This document shows positions 1 through 7,490 of a stretch of DNA of 36,380 nucleotides, piece by piece. Source of the stretch: Bacteroidota bacterium (GTDB lineage: Bacteria > Bacteroidota > Bacteroidia > Bacteroidales > CG2-30-32-10); assembly GCA_013377115.1 (NCBI GenBank), contig JACAAW010000017.1:1-36380 (forward strand), written 5' to 3'. The notes under the pieces are model-generated. The model worked only from the letters and a program-made list of their open reading frames with translations. It ran no database searches and had not been told where the DNA came from. Within the stretch, counting starts at the first letter, position 1. The number at the start of each line of letters is the position of its first letter. A program made the position numbers and the translations under genes.

Positions 1-2438
1 CTTATACTCCAGTTCCATACACTAACTGGTGAAGTCGAAGTTCCATAGAAATTTACTTTGGGTTCATAATTTGAAACCAATCTTGGGTTGATAGAAATAA
101 ATCCTTCGGGCTGAGGATATACATTGATTAATGCATTTTGAGTTTGAGTATTTGAACAACCTCCTGCATTAGAAACTGTAAGTGAAACAGAGTAAATACC
201 TGAATTATAATAGGTATAAGTTGGATTCTGACTTGATGAACCGCCACCATCTCCAAAATTCCAGCTATAGGTTGCATTTGGTGATGTATTAATAGAATTG
301 TCTTGGAAAATTGTTGCCAAAGGAGCGCAACCTGCAATATTCAATGCTGAAAATTGTGCGGTAGGTAAAGAGTTTACTGTAAGAGTTCCAACAGAATTAC
401 TACTTGTGCATCCGTTTGCAGAAACAATCAGTGTAACTTGATAAATTCCCGGAGTATTAGAACTTAATTGATAAGGTCCTTGACCAGCTCCAACTGTGGT
501 TGCCCCTCCAAAATTCCATGAGTAATTTGCTGTTGGACTTGCATTGCCTAAATAAGTTAGCGTTGAAGTTTGTCCAATGCAAATATCTGCTGGATTTATT
601 TCGAACGTTGAAGTAGGTATCGGAATTACCGTAATTGTAATTGATGAAGAATTCGCACAAGTATTAAGGTCAGTTCCTGCTAGAGTATAAGTAGTGGTGA
701 CAATTGGGGTCACTATTGGGTTCGCAATATTGGTTTGTCCAGCCAGACTTGGATCATTTGGATTTGAAGACCAAGTGTAATTTGTTGCTCCTAACCCATT
801 TAGCTGTGTTGTTCCTCCATTACAAATAGTATCTAGTGAAGTGGTTATGGTAATTACTGGTAATGGCAATACAGTTACCAATACACTATCTGATGCCGCA
901 CAACCTCCTGTTAAATCGACATGATACATGGTAGTTACAATCGGTTGGACATTGTATTGCGCAGAAACGGGTCCATTTTGCCAGGAATAAACACTTGTTC
1001 CGGTAGCCCCGGTTGCAAGTAAGGAGGCGGTTCCACCAATGCAAATGGAAGTGTCATTTCCTGCATCCACAAATCCAGAACCAATAGACACAATAATTTG
1101 CTCAGTTTCTATTGCTCCGCAAACATCTGATACGGTTACATTATAGGTTGTATTTATTGTTGGTGAGACTGTGGTACTATCAACATTTCCGATGCCATTA
1201 TCCCAGGTATAAGTATAGTTTCCAATTCCTCCGGTTGCAATGACCGAAATATTTGCCTGACCATTACATACTGATGTGTCATTACTAGAAATGACCGCCA
1301 ATGGAGTATTATTTTTTATTAAAATTGTTACAGTTTGTGATCCACCGCAAATAGAAGTTTGAAAAGTAAAAGTTACAGTTTCAGTTGGTTCTGCGATACC
1401 ATCCATAATAGGAGAGATGGTAATTGCAACAGAATCCTGGCCTGCGGGTATTGTGACACTTGTTGGAATATTCAGATAATCCACTCCGTTTGTTGCTGTG
1501 CCACCAATGGTGTAATTAATTACAAGTGGAGTAGGAGTTGGGTTGGCAATAGTAAAGCTAACAATGGCATCATTGCAACCTTCAACCGAAACTGTATCCA
1601 CTGTTGGTGAAGAATAGGCTGTTGTGACATTTATTGCATTACTTGTAAAACTATTCGCTTCTAAAAATACACCGGAATCATAAGACTGATCTCCAACATC
1701 TCCGATTGCAATTTTTAAATGATATTGTTGACATGGAATAACTTTACACCAAGCCGTAAGAACTGTTGTAAACCCATCATAAACAATTGTAGTGCCCGAC
1801 ATTCCTTGGTTATCAATGTAATACGTCGCGTTTAATCCACTATTAACATTATTAATAGTTACTGGTGTTGTAGTTCCAGGAATAAGGGCAATATTTTTAT
1901 TTACATACGGTGTGGGCACTCCAGGAGGGTTTGGTCCAGTTACAAAAAAACCAAAAACATCATTAAATCCGCTGCCAACAAATTCAGGATATTCTTCAGA
2001 AGCAAAAACATATCTAAATTTTATGGTATCAGCAAGGGGCACAAAATCAAATTGTAATACTGAAGCATCATTTACAGTTAGTCCACTTACTAAATTTGCC
2101 AACTCTGTATCACTACCGGTTCCGTTAGGATTGCTGAGAAAATTTGTAGCAGGAGAACCAATAAGGGGCTGTAATACCGTCCCATCAACTAAACCTGTCG
2201 CAATGATTATTCCGTTCGTGATGCCCAAATTTGTTGGAGTTGCACCCGTTGAAAAACTGCCGATTGATCCTGGTTGTAATCCTGAATAAGTTACATTGGT
2301 AATAGTTACCCCACCGCCAGTCAATACATTTTGAACTAATTGAGTTGGAGTCATTGCAGTAGAAACTGTTAACTGTGCAAAGCCTTGTATGGAAGTAAAT
2401 AATGTGAATAAAAGAATTAGTATATTTTTATATTTCAT
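1..2438 (-). CDS. Large secreted surface protein with choice-of-anchor L, Calx-beta-like and PKD/Ig-like domains (C-terminus beyond window)
   Basis: The minus-strand reading frame is open from an ATG at 2438-2436 to the window edge, giving 812 complete codons without a stop. The N-terminus is a signal peptide ending FTSIQGFAQ. Residues about 20-260 match the choice-of-anchor L domain, including the hallmark stretch FRYVFASEEYPEFV followed by NDVFGFFVTGPN. Residues about 280-372 look like a Calx-beta repeat (GTATNGVDYL, then TIPAGQDSVAITI). Three Ig-like, SprB-type repeats with recurring Cys pairs follow (about 373-615). PKD-like domains come next (NYSWNFG near 640, TYSWNFGDGG near 725), and another begins at the edge (VWNWSI). 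Family knowledge points to an exported cell-surface or adhesin-like protein, usually sent out by the type IX system. The type IX C-terminal signal would lie outside the window, so that route is inference. Confidence 0.88.
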   Translation of the reverse strand, partial: MKYKNILILLFTLFTSIQGFAQLTVSTAMTPTQLVQNVLTGGGVTITNVTYSGLQPGSIGSFSTGATPTNLGITNGIIIATGLVDGTVLQPLIGSPATNFLSNPNGTGSDTELANLVSGLTVNDASVLQFDFVPLADTIKFRYVFASEEYPEFVGSGFNDVFGFFVTGPNPPGVPTPYVNKNIALIPGTTTPVTINNVNSGLNATYYIDNQGMSGTTIVYDGFTTVLTAWCKVIPCQQYHLKIAIGDVGDQSYDSGVFLEANSFTSNAINVTTAYSSPTVDTVSVEGCNDAIVSFTIANPTPTPLVINYTIGGTATNGVDYLNIPTSVTIPAGQDSVAITISPIMDGIAEPTETVTFTFQTSICGGSQTVTILIKNNTPLAVISSNDTSVCNGQANISVIATGGIGNYTYTWDNGIGNVDSTTVSPTINTTYNVTVSDVCGAIETEQIIVSIGSGFVDAGNDTSICIGGTASLLATGATGTSVYSWQNGPVSAQYNVQPIVTTMYHVDLTGGCAASDSVLVTVLPLPVITITTSLDTICNGGTTQLNGLGATNYTWSSNPNDPSLAGQTNIANPIVTPIVTTTYTLAGTDLNTCANSSSITITVIPIPTSTFEINPADICIGQTSTLTYLGNASPTANYSWNFGGATTVGAGQGPYQLSSNTPGIYQVTLIVSANGCTSSNSVGTLTVNSLPTAQFSALNIAGCAPLATIFQDNSINTSPNATYSWNFGDGGGSSSQNPTYTYYNSGIYSVSLTVSNAGGCSNTQTQNALINVYPQPEGFISINPRLVSNYEPKVNFYGTSTSPVSVWNWSI

Positions 2439-2456
2439 AAAACCAGGAGGTTGTTT

Positions 2457-2464
2457 CAAAGTTA
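2457..2464 (-). promoter_or_regulatory. Bacteroidota -7 promoter element of the surface-protein gene
   Basis: Read on the minus strand this is TAACTTTG, an exact match to TAnnTTTG, 18 bases before the ATG at 2438. No TTG is seen at the expected -33 spacing, so only the -7 box supports it. Confidence 0.5.
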
Positions 2465-2637
2465 AATCTTGATATTCAGGGTACTAAATTACAACTTTTT
2501 TTAAGAAAAACAAATGGGTGTTATTACTTATTTATAATAATTCACAAAAATATGGAATCATTTTGTTCTTTTTAATAAATAAAATCTTAATAATATGGTT
2601 TCTAATTAAAGATAGCCAAGAGATTTAAAAAAGATTC

Positions 2638-2670
2638 TTGCAAAAATTTAAAAAGAATAAAATATATTTG
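2638..2670 (+). promoter_or_regulatory. Bacteroidota promoter TTG-N22-TATATTTG of the M20 peptidase gene
   Basis: TTG at 2638-2640 is followed after 22 bases by TATATTTG at 2663-2670, matching the flavobacterial consensus TTG-N17..23-TAnnTTTG. The ATG at 2698 lies 27 bases downstream. The same TTG could be misread as a start codon 20 codons upstream. Its fit as the -33 element argues against that. Confidence 0.6.
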
Positions 2671-2697
2671 CAGAAGAAATATCAAATAGAAAAAATT

Positions 2698-4062
2698 ATG
2701 AAATCAGCTCAAGAATACATCAACGCAAATAAAGAAAGATTCCTTCAGGAATTGTTTGAATTATTAAGAATCCCCTCAGTTAGTGCAAAACCTGAAAATA
2801 AACCTGATATGTTAATAGCAGCTGAGTTTATTAAAAATGAACTTTTAAAAGTTGGAGCTGATCATGCCGAGATAAAAGAAACCAAAGGTCATCCTTTAGT
2901 TTATGGCGAAAAATTCGTGAGTAAAGATTTGCCTACCGTTTTAGTTTATGGTCATTATGATGTTCAACCGGCTGAACCTCTTGATTTGTGGAAAACTCCA
3001 GCATTTGAACCAACAATTGTGGATGGGAAAATTTATGCTCGTGGCGCCGATGATGATAAGGGACAATTATTTATGCATATCAAGGCTTTCGAAGCAATGA
3101 GTAAAACAAATTCGCTGAAATGTAATTTGAAATTTATGATTGAAGGCGAAGAAGAAATTGGTTCTCCAAGTTTAGGTGATTTCTGCAAAGAAAATAAAGA
3201 ATTATTAAAATGTGATATTATTTTGGTTTCTGATACTGGGATGATTGCTCAAGATATTCCTTCAATTACTGTTGGTTTGCGCGGATTGAGTTATATGGAA
3301 GTTGAATTAACAGGACCAAACAGAGATTTACATTCAGGTCTTTATGGCGGAGCCGTTGCGAATCCAATCAATATGTTATGTAAAATGATTGCTTCTCTTA
3401 CCAATGAGAAAAATCAAATTACAATACCAGGGTTTTATGATGATGTTTTAATTTTGAGTGCTGAAGAAAGAGCAGAAATGGCTAAAGCACCGTTCAGTCT
3501 GGAAAACTATAAAAATGAAATTGAAATCAATGATGTTGTTGGTGAAGAAGGTTTTTCAACAAACGAAAGAACAGGAATTCGCCCTGCACTGGATGTAAAT
3601 GGAATTTGGGGTGGCTATACAGGTGATGGTGCCAAAACTATTTTACCATCTAAAGCTTATGCAAAAATCTCGATGCGCTTGGTGCCTCATCAAAAATCAC
3701 AAAAAATTGCTGATTTATTTGAAAAACATTTCAATTCAATTGCCCCAAAAGGTACCACAGTAAATGTTAAATATTTGCATGGAGGCGAAGGTTTTGTTTC
3801 TCCAACGGATACAAAAGCATATTTGGCTGCGGCAAAAGCTTACGAATTGACATTTGGCAAAAAACCAATTCCAACCAGAAGTGGTGGAAGTATTCCAATT
3901 ATTGCACTTTTTGAAGAAGTTTTGGGCGCAAAATCAATTTTAATGGGATTTGGTTTAGAATCAGATGCGATTCATTCTCCAAACGAAAATTATCCATTAT
4001 TTAATTTCTATAAAGGAATTGAAACAATTCCTTATTTCTATCAGTTTTATACAGAAAAATAA
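2698..4062 (+). CDS. M20 family dipeptidase
   Basis: This 454-residue protein is a zinc-dependent dipeptidase of the M20 (CNDP2/PepV-like) type, expected to cleave dipeptides in the cytoplasm. Metal-site motifs are in order: the VLVYGHYDVQPAEP block (His and Asp ligands), ARGADDDKGQ, the catalytic EGEEEIGS and then SDTGM. A dimerisation/lid domain beginning near VGLRGLSYMEVEL includes the conserved RDLHSG. No signal peptide is visible. I chose the ATG at 2698 because the upstream TTG at 2638 lies in a promoter and the extra 20 residues are Lys-rich low-complexity sequence. Its stop codon directly abuts the stop of folC on the other strand. The exact substrate is not shown by the sequence. Confidence 0.93.
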   Translation: MKSAQEYINANKERFLQELFELLRIPSVSAKPENKPDMLIAAEFIKNELLKVGADHAEIKETKGHPLVYGEKFVSKDLPTVLVYGHYDVQPAEPLDLWKTPAFEPTIVDGKIYARGADDDKGQLFMHIKAFEAMSKTNSLKCNLKFMIEGEEEIGSPSLGDFCKENKELLKCDIILVSDTGMIAQDIPSITVGLRGLSYMEVELTGPNRDLHSGLYGGAVANPINMLCKMIASLTNEKNQITIPGFYDDVLILSAEERAEMAKAPFSLENYKNEIEINDVVGEEGFSTNERTGIRPALDVNGIWGGYTGDGAKTILPSKAYAKISMRLVPHQKSQKIADLFEKHFNSIAPKGTTVNVKYLHGGEGFVSPTDTKAYLAAAKAYELTFGKKPIPTRSGGSIPIIALFEEVLGAKSILMGFGLESDAIHSPNENYPLFNFYKGIETIPYFYQFYTEK

Positions 4063-5355
4063 TTAAACGACCTCAGCAACAATAAAAGTACTTCCTCCCA
4101 CGAAAATTAAATCGTCGGGATGTGCTTTCTTTTTTGCCGATTCCAAAGCTTTGGTTACGCTTTCGAAATTGTTTCCGTACAATCCTTTTATTTCAGCTCT
4201 GATGGAAAGTTCTTCGGCTGGTAAACCTCTTGGAATATTCGCTTTACAGAAATAATAGGTCGCTGTTTTCGGAAGCAGACTTAATATGGTTTCGATATCT
4301 TTATCGTTTACCATTCCCAGCACAAAATGTAGCTTCTGGTGCGGAGTTTCTTTTATTTGTTCCAGGATTTGTTTTATCCCATCTTCGTTATGGCCGGTAT
4401 CACAAATTATCAAAGGGTTTTTGCCAAGAATTTGCCATCTTCCTAAAAGCTGGGTGTTTTTTACGACTCTAGAAATTCCATTTGAAATTGATTTATTGTC
4501 TATTTTCCATTTTTTTGTTTGCAGCAATTCTATGGATTTCAGAACGGTTAATATGTTTTTCTTTTGGCAATTTCCTATCAGTGGTGAATGTAATTTATTG
4601 TAAATTAAATTGTTCTTCTCGAATACATCAAAACTAACAAAAGCCGCATCTCGAATTAATTTCCAGTTTTCTATTTTGAGATCTTTATCAGCAAAAAATA
4701 TTGGAGCTTCAAGAAGTTTTGCTTTTTCGATAAATACTTCTTTTATTCCTTTTTGTGATTCGCCAATGATTACTGGAGTTTTTGATTTGATAATTCCTGC
4801 CTTTTCAAAAGCGATTTTCTCTAAAGTATCACCAAGTAGATTTTTATGATCGGAACTAATATTCGTTATGATCGAAATCTCTGGATTTATTATGTTTGTG
4901 GAATCTAATCGCCCACCCAAGCCCGTTTCAATTACTGCAATGTCAATATTGTTATTTGCAAAGTGCTGAAAAGCTAATCCAACCGTCATTTCGAAAAAGG
5001 AGAGGCCAATTTCTTCAAAATCAGTTTTGTATTTTTCAATAAAACTCTTAACAAAGTATTTTGGAATCATTTCCCCATTTATCCTAATTCTTTCACGAAA
5101 ATCTTTCAAATGGGGAGATGTATAAAGCCCAACTTTATAACCAGCTTCTTGCAAAACCGAAGCGAGGAGGTGCGATGTAGAACCTTTGCCGTTGGTTCCA
5201 GCAATATGAATTGATTTGAATTTATTTTGTGGATTTTTTAGTAGTTTACAAAGCTTGATGGTGTTTTTTAAATCAGCTTTATAAGCCACAGCGCCGACTC
5301 TGTGGAACATTGGCAATTGCTTAAACATGTATTCAAGCGTTTGCTGGTAATTCAT
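4063..5355 (-). CDS. folC: Bifunctional folylpolyglutamate synthase / dihydrofolate synthase
   Basis: FolC adds glutamate to (dihydro)folate using ATP in the cytoplasm. The Mur-ligase P-loop GTNGKGST is at residues 53-60. It is followed by YTSPHLKDFRERI, the ETGLGGRLDSTN block and the later ICDTGHNEDGI motif of the C-terminal glutamate-ligase domain. The length of 430 residues is normal. The start ATG overlaps the tonB stop by one base (TAATG), which suggests translational coupling as the last gene of the exbB-exbD-tonB-folC operon. The 3' end touches the M20 gene with no gap. Confidence 0.95.
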   Translation of the reverse strand: MNYQQTLEYMFKQLPMFHRVGAVAYKADLKNTIKLCKLLKNPQNKFKSIHIAGTNGKGSTSHLLASVLQEAGYKVGLYTSPHLKDFRERIRINGEMIPKYFVKSFIEKYKTDFEEIGLSFFEMTVGLAFQHFANNNIDIAVIETGLGGRLDSTNIINPEISIITNISSDHKNLLGDTLEKIAFEKAGIIKSKTPVIIGESQKGIKEVFIEKAKLLEAPIFFADKDLKIENWKLIRDAAFVSFDVFEKNNLIYNKLHSPLIGNCQKKNILTVLKSIELLQTKKWKIDNKSISNGISRVVKNTQLLGRWQILGKNPLIICDTGHNEDGIKQILEQIKETPHQKLHFVLGMVNDKDIETILSLLPKTATYYFCKANIPRGLPAEELSIRAEIKGLYGNNFESVTKALESAKKKAHPDDLIFVGGSTFIVAEVV

Positions 5356-6167
5356 TAATTCAGATTTACAAAATTATAGGTGATGGTTCCTTTTTGTTCT
5401 TCAGGAGCATTTTGTTTTACATCAAAAGTTGCTTTCAATGCTGCCGCTTCGGCTAGTTTCCATAAATTATTTGCAGTAGTGGTTGTTCCTTTAGAACCAG
5501 CAATTGCTTTAGTAACATTGCCTTTTCTATCAACAGTAATTGAAACAACAACAATACCTGTTTCGCTAGAATTGTACTTCGGTTTTGGAAGACTTTTAGA
5601 TGTTCTGTCTCTTAGCGAATAGGTGATTGGTCCTTTTCCTGGTCCCGTTCCCGGTCCGGTACCTGGTCCTGTCCCCGGTCCAGTTCCTGGTCCTGTTCCT
5701 TTTGAATATAATGAACCATTTTTATCACCTTGGTCACCGGTTCCAGTTGTATTGCCTTCGCTACCTTTTTTCTTTCCTTTATACAATGCTGTTGGATCAA
5801 CAACTGGATCAGAGATTTTGATTACTGTTTTTTTATTGTCAACAATTTTATCTTTCTTAACTTTATCTTTGTTCTTATTGGTTTCTACTCCTACATTGTC
5901 CTCAATATCTTGGGTTAAAACATCATCGTCTTGGTTGCTAATGTCTTTGATGTCGATTGGAATAAAATTATCTGGTTGCACATCCCCACTGCCATTGGCT
6001 GAGCTTCCGAAGTTGACTTCAAGTCCGCCACCGCCACCTGGTTCTTGATATGGTGGGTTAGGAGTTTTGAAAATTACAAAAAGGAAAATCATCAATAATA
6101 TACCATGAAATAGTGCGGTGAAAATTATTGCCAGCGATTTGTTTGTATTTTCTACTTCTCTTACCAT
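5355..6167 (-). CDS. tonB: TonB-type energy transducer
   Basis: The protein has 270 residues. A short cytoplasmic N-terminus and one membrane helix (about 12-34) are followed by a long periplasmic linker with Gly, Asp and Lys-rich stretches. The linker contains six four-residue units, five GTGP and one GKGP, near residues 157-180. The C-terminal about 75 residues (from LPKPKYNSSETGIVVVSITV to TITYNFVNL) form the TonB domain that would contact the TonB box of outer-membrane receptors. It lies 4 bases after exbD and overlaps folC by one base, so ExbB, ExbD and TonB are made together. The Gly/Pro spacer replaces the usual Pro/Lys-rich linker. Confidence 0.9.
   Translation of the reverse strand: MVREVENTNKSLAIIFTALFHGILLMIFLFVIFKTPNPPYQEPGGGGGLEVNFGSSANGSGDVQPDNFIPIDIKDISNQDDDVLTQDIEDNVGVETNKNKDKVKKDKIVDNKKTVIKISDPVVDPTALYKGKKKGSEGNTTGTGDQGDKNGSLYSKGTGPGTGPGTGPGTGPGTGPGKGPITYSLRDRTSKSLPKPKYNSSETGIVVVSITVDRKGNVTKAIAGSKGTTTTANNLWKLAEAAALKATFDVKQNAPEEQKGTITYNFVNLN
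5629..5700 (-). repeat. Six-unit 12-bp coding repeat in the tonB linker
   Basis: Six consecutive 12-bp units beginning ggtcc on the plus strand encode GTGP five times and GKGP once. The units differ mostly at third codon positions while the peptide stays the same, which suggests selection on the protein rather than a fresh DNA expansion. Confidence 0.85.
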
Positions 6168-6171
6168 AGCC

Positions 6172-6573
6172 TTATATTTTTGGTGCTTTTGTTGCCAGTA
6201 CCATTTTGACTTTCATCTCGTTGCCCACTTGCAGCACATCGACTAAATCTTGAACTGTAAGTGCATTGTCAACTCTTAATACAACGGTTGGTTCTGCCAT
6301 AGTTTTAACGGCTTTTTCTAATTCAGGTTTCAAATTCTCAAGCAATACTTCGGAATCATTCAAAAAATATTTTTTATCTGCCGTTACCGAAAGTGTAACT
6401 TGCTTTGTTGCCACTGCTGAAGGTGATTTTGCATTTGGCAACATCAATTTGATTACAGAAGGATTTGCTAAAGTTGAAACTATTAAGAAAAACAACAAAA
6501 GGAAAAACATGATGTCGTTTAAGGACCCTGTATAAACTTCTGCTGTATATCTGTTGTTTTTTCTAAGATTCAT
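6172..6573 (-). CDS. exbD: Biopolymer transport protein ExbD
   Basis: This 133-residue inner-membrane protein is a subunit of the proton-driven ExbB-ExbD motor that powers TonB. A short cytoplasmic N-terminus leads into a single transmembrane helix containing the conserved Asp of LNDIMFFLLLFFLIV (D20), the proton-carrying residue of the family. A periplasmic domain of about 95 residues follows and ends in the usual hydrophobic VKMVLATKAP strand. It sits 14 bases after exbB and 4 bases before tonB, on the same strand. Confidence 0.92.
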   Translation of the reverse strand: MNLRKNNRYTAEVYTGSLNDIMFFLLLFFLIVSTLANPSVIKLMLPNAKSPSAVATKQVTLSVTADKKYFLNDSEVLLENLKPELEKAVKTMAEPTVVLRVDNALTVQDLVDVLQVGNEMKVKMVLATKAPKI

Positions 6574-6587
6574 AATTTCAGTTTTTA

Positions 6588-7298
6588 TTATGCTTCTTTT
6601 TGTAATAAATCAATAAATTCAATGCCGCTATCTTCTAACTTAAAAATTACTTTATCGAGTAAAATATTTAAGTAATGATATCCGGCGTATGCCAAAACTC
6701 CAACGATCAAACCAGAAGCTGAAGTTATCATTTTTTCATATAAACCTCCTGATATTTCACCGATACTAAAATTTCCAGATAAAGAAATGTTATAGAAAAT
6801 TTTGATAACTCCCATAATGGTTCCAATGAAACCAAGCATTGGTGCAATACCAGCAACAATACCGAGAATTTTTAAATTTCTTTCAAGTTTAGAAACTTCG
6901 TAACGGCCGACACTTTCGATGGACCTTTCAATTTCTGGAATTGGTTTGCCAATGCGGTCGATTCCTTTTTCAACCATCCTGGATACAGGCGAATTTGTTG
7001 CTTTGCACAATGCTTTTGCGGAATCAATTTTTACATCGTAAATAAAATCACGAATGTTATTCATGAAATTAGTATCAGATTTACTGGCTTTTCTGATTGC
7101 GATTAATCTTTCGAAGAAAAAATAAACAGCCAAAAGAGAAAGAAGTAAAATAGGAATCATAATGATTCCACCTTTTACGACCAATTCCCATAAAGACATT
7201 TGGACATCTGCTTTTGTTGCAACTTGGGTTGCCACTTTTGCGGTTGTATCTGCGACTGCTGAACCAGCAACTGTAATTCCTAAAAGTATTCCGTACAT
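6588..7298 (-). CDS. exbB: MotA/TolQ/ExbB proton channel protein
   Basis: This 236-residue protein is the ExbB channel subunit. The first membrane segment is around residues 40-65. A cytoplasmic loop with the ERSIESVGRYEVSKLERNLKILGIVAGIAPMLG-type block (about 126-158) leads to the second and third helices, with the conserved GTIMGVI and the ITSASGLIVGVLAYAGYHYLN segment. The N-terminus to about residue 33 is Ala/Val/Thr-rich and resembles a signal-like extension. Met34 (MSLWELVVKGG) is a possible alternative start. It is the first gene of the exbB-exbD-tonB-folC operon. Confidence 0.9.
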   Translation of the reverse strand: MYGILLGITVAGSAVADTTAKVATQVATKADVQMSLWELVVKGGIIMIPILLLSLLAVYFFFERLIAIRKASKSDTNFMNNIRDFIYDVKIDSAKALCKATNSPVSRMVEKGIDRIGKPIPEIERSIESVGRYEVSKLERNLKILGIVAGIAPMLGFIGTIMGVIKIFYNISLSGNFSIGEISGGLYEKMITSASGLIVGVLAYAGYHYLNILLDKVIFKLEDSGIEFIDLLQKEA

Positions 7299-7324
7299 TT
7301 TATTTGAGTTTAGTTTTTAACGGC

Positions 7325-7332
7325 TAAAATTA
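7325..7332 (-). promoter_or_regulatory. Possible weak -7 element before exbB
   Basis: The minus strand reads TAATTTTA, one base off TAnnTTTG, 26 bases before the exbB ATG. No -33 match is seen, so this is tentative. Confidence 0.25.
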
Positions 7333-7438
7333 CTGATACTAAATTTTTGATTTGGTCTTAAAAAAAGAAATTGTCAACAAAGAATTGTTAATATAAATAA
7401 CTACTTAAGAAAAGAAATATTGTGGGCAGAATTGTGCA

Positions 7439-7476
7439 AAAAAAAAGAGATTACTTATCAGCAATCTCTTTTTTTT
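7439..7476 (-). terminator. Rho-independent terminator after the M16 protease gene
   Basis: Perfect 14-bp inverted arms at 7439-7452 and 7463-7476 flank a 10-base loop. On the minus strand the hairpin ends in a run of T (9 A residues on the plus strand at 7438-7446). It starts 15 bases beyond the M16 stop and separates that gene from exbB. Confidence 0.85.
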
Positions 7477-7490
7477 GAAAATAGGATTTT

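Noticed and set aside
1359-1610. Open frames on the plus strand within 1-2438 (including 1912-2289)
   Set aside because: They are shadows of the long minus-strand surface-protein frame, which has a signal peptide and recognisable domains. The plus-strand products are not family-like.
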